A stretch of DNA of 6,259 nt, taken from contig NVTT01000021.1 in assembly GCA_002401655.1 (NCBI GenBank), forward strand, positions 1 through 6,259, written 5' to 3'. A program made the translations under genes and the position numbers. A model generated the notes under the pieces. That model searched no databases and was not told the origin of the DNA. It saw only the letters and a program-made list of their open reading frames with translations. This DNA comes from Gammaproteobacteria bacterium. Its GTDB lineage: Bacteria > Pseudomonadota > Gammaproteobacteria > Enterobacterales > Kangiellaceae. Below, one piece after another: positions 6,195 through 6,259 of the stretch. Positions within the stretch are counted from its first letter, which is position 1, and the number at the start of each line of letters is the position of its first letter.

Positions 6195-6259
6195 ATGTTA
6201 AATCCAAAAATCATTGAAGATCTTGCGGAAAAGTTTACACAAAGTATTCCTCCAGGTGC
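6195..6259 (+). CDS. ubiK: Ubiquinone biosynthesis accessory factor UbiK (5' end only)
   Basis: Only the first 21 codons are in the window: MLNPKIIEDLAEKFTQSIPP followed by G. They follow the start of E. coli UbiK (YqiC), [20 protein letters not shown], including the M-x-x-P-K-x-I-E opening and the S-x-P-x-G step before the coiled coil. UbiK is a small (about 80-95 residue) trimeric coiled-coil protein of the BMFP family that assists aerobic ubiquinone synthesis together with UbiJ and also binds membranes. AAGG at 6182-6185 is 9 nt before the ATG, an acceptable ribosome site. It is transcribed away from yihG. The call rests on a short stretch, and the rest of the gene lies outside the window. 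Confidence 0.8.
   Translation, partial: MLNPKIIEDLAEKFTQSIPPG

Overview
The window reads as chromosomal housekeeping DNA from an AT-rich gammaproteobacterium. The evidence is the divergent fadB / pepQ-yigZ arrangement known from Escherichia coli, a YihG-type acyltransferase, a SirB2-family protein, and the start of a ubiK (yqiC)-like gene. The low G+C (judged by eye, not computed) and a PsrA-type operator in front of fadB would suit a marine group such as Colwelliaceae or other Alteromonadales. That placement is inference. I see no mobile element, CRISPR array, rRNA or tRNA.

Layout: positions 1-1637 (minus) hold the first 545 codons of fadB, the alpha subunit of the aerobic fatty acid beta-oxidation complex; its C-terminus lies outside the window. 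Positions 1638-1917 are a divergent control region. It has a good minus-strand promoter for fadB whose -35 box lies inside a perfect 20-bp palindrome matching the PsrA fatty-acid-regulator motif, a second 12-bp palindrome, and a -10 box for the rightward genes.

Positions 1918-4779 (plus) look like one tightly packed transcription unit: an Mpo1-like (DUF962) membrane protein, pepQ (Xaa-Pro dipeptidase), yigZ (IMPACT family) and a sirB2-family membrane protein. Gaps are 1 nt, a 20-nt overlap and 16 nt. Positions 4769-6065 carry a leftward pair, yihG (lysophosphatidic acid acyltransferase-like) followed by a 121-residue two-helix membrane protein of unknown function. The latter converges on and overlaps sirB2 by 11 bp. 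Positions 6066-6194 are a second divergent control region with a 14-bp palindrome and a direct repeat at the yihG start. Rightward from 6195 is the beginning of a ubiK-like gene.

How they fit together: several genes touch membrane lipid or lipid-soluble metabolism (FadB degrades fatty acids, the Mpo1-like protein may remove one carbon from 2-hydroxy fatty acids, YihG builds phospholipid, UbiK helps ubiquinone synthesis). PepQ and YigZ appear to be conserved neighbours rather than part of that theme. I found no convincing new multi-gene system. The most useful leads are the PsrA-type operator, the Mpo1-like gene beside fadB, the orphan membrane protein after yihG, and the repeated start-codon context of the leftward pair.
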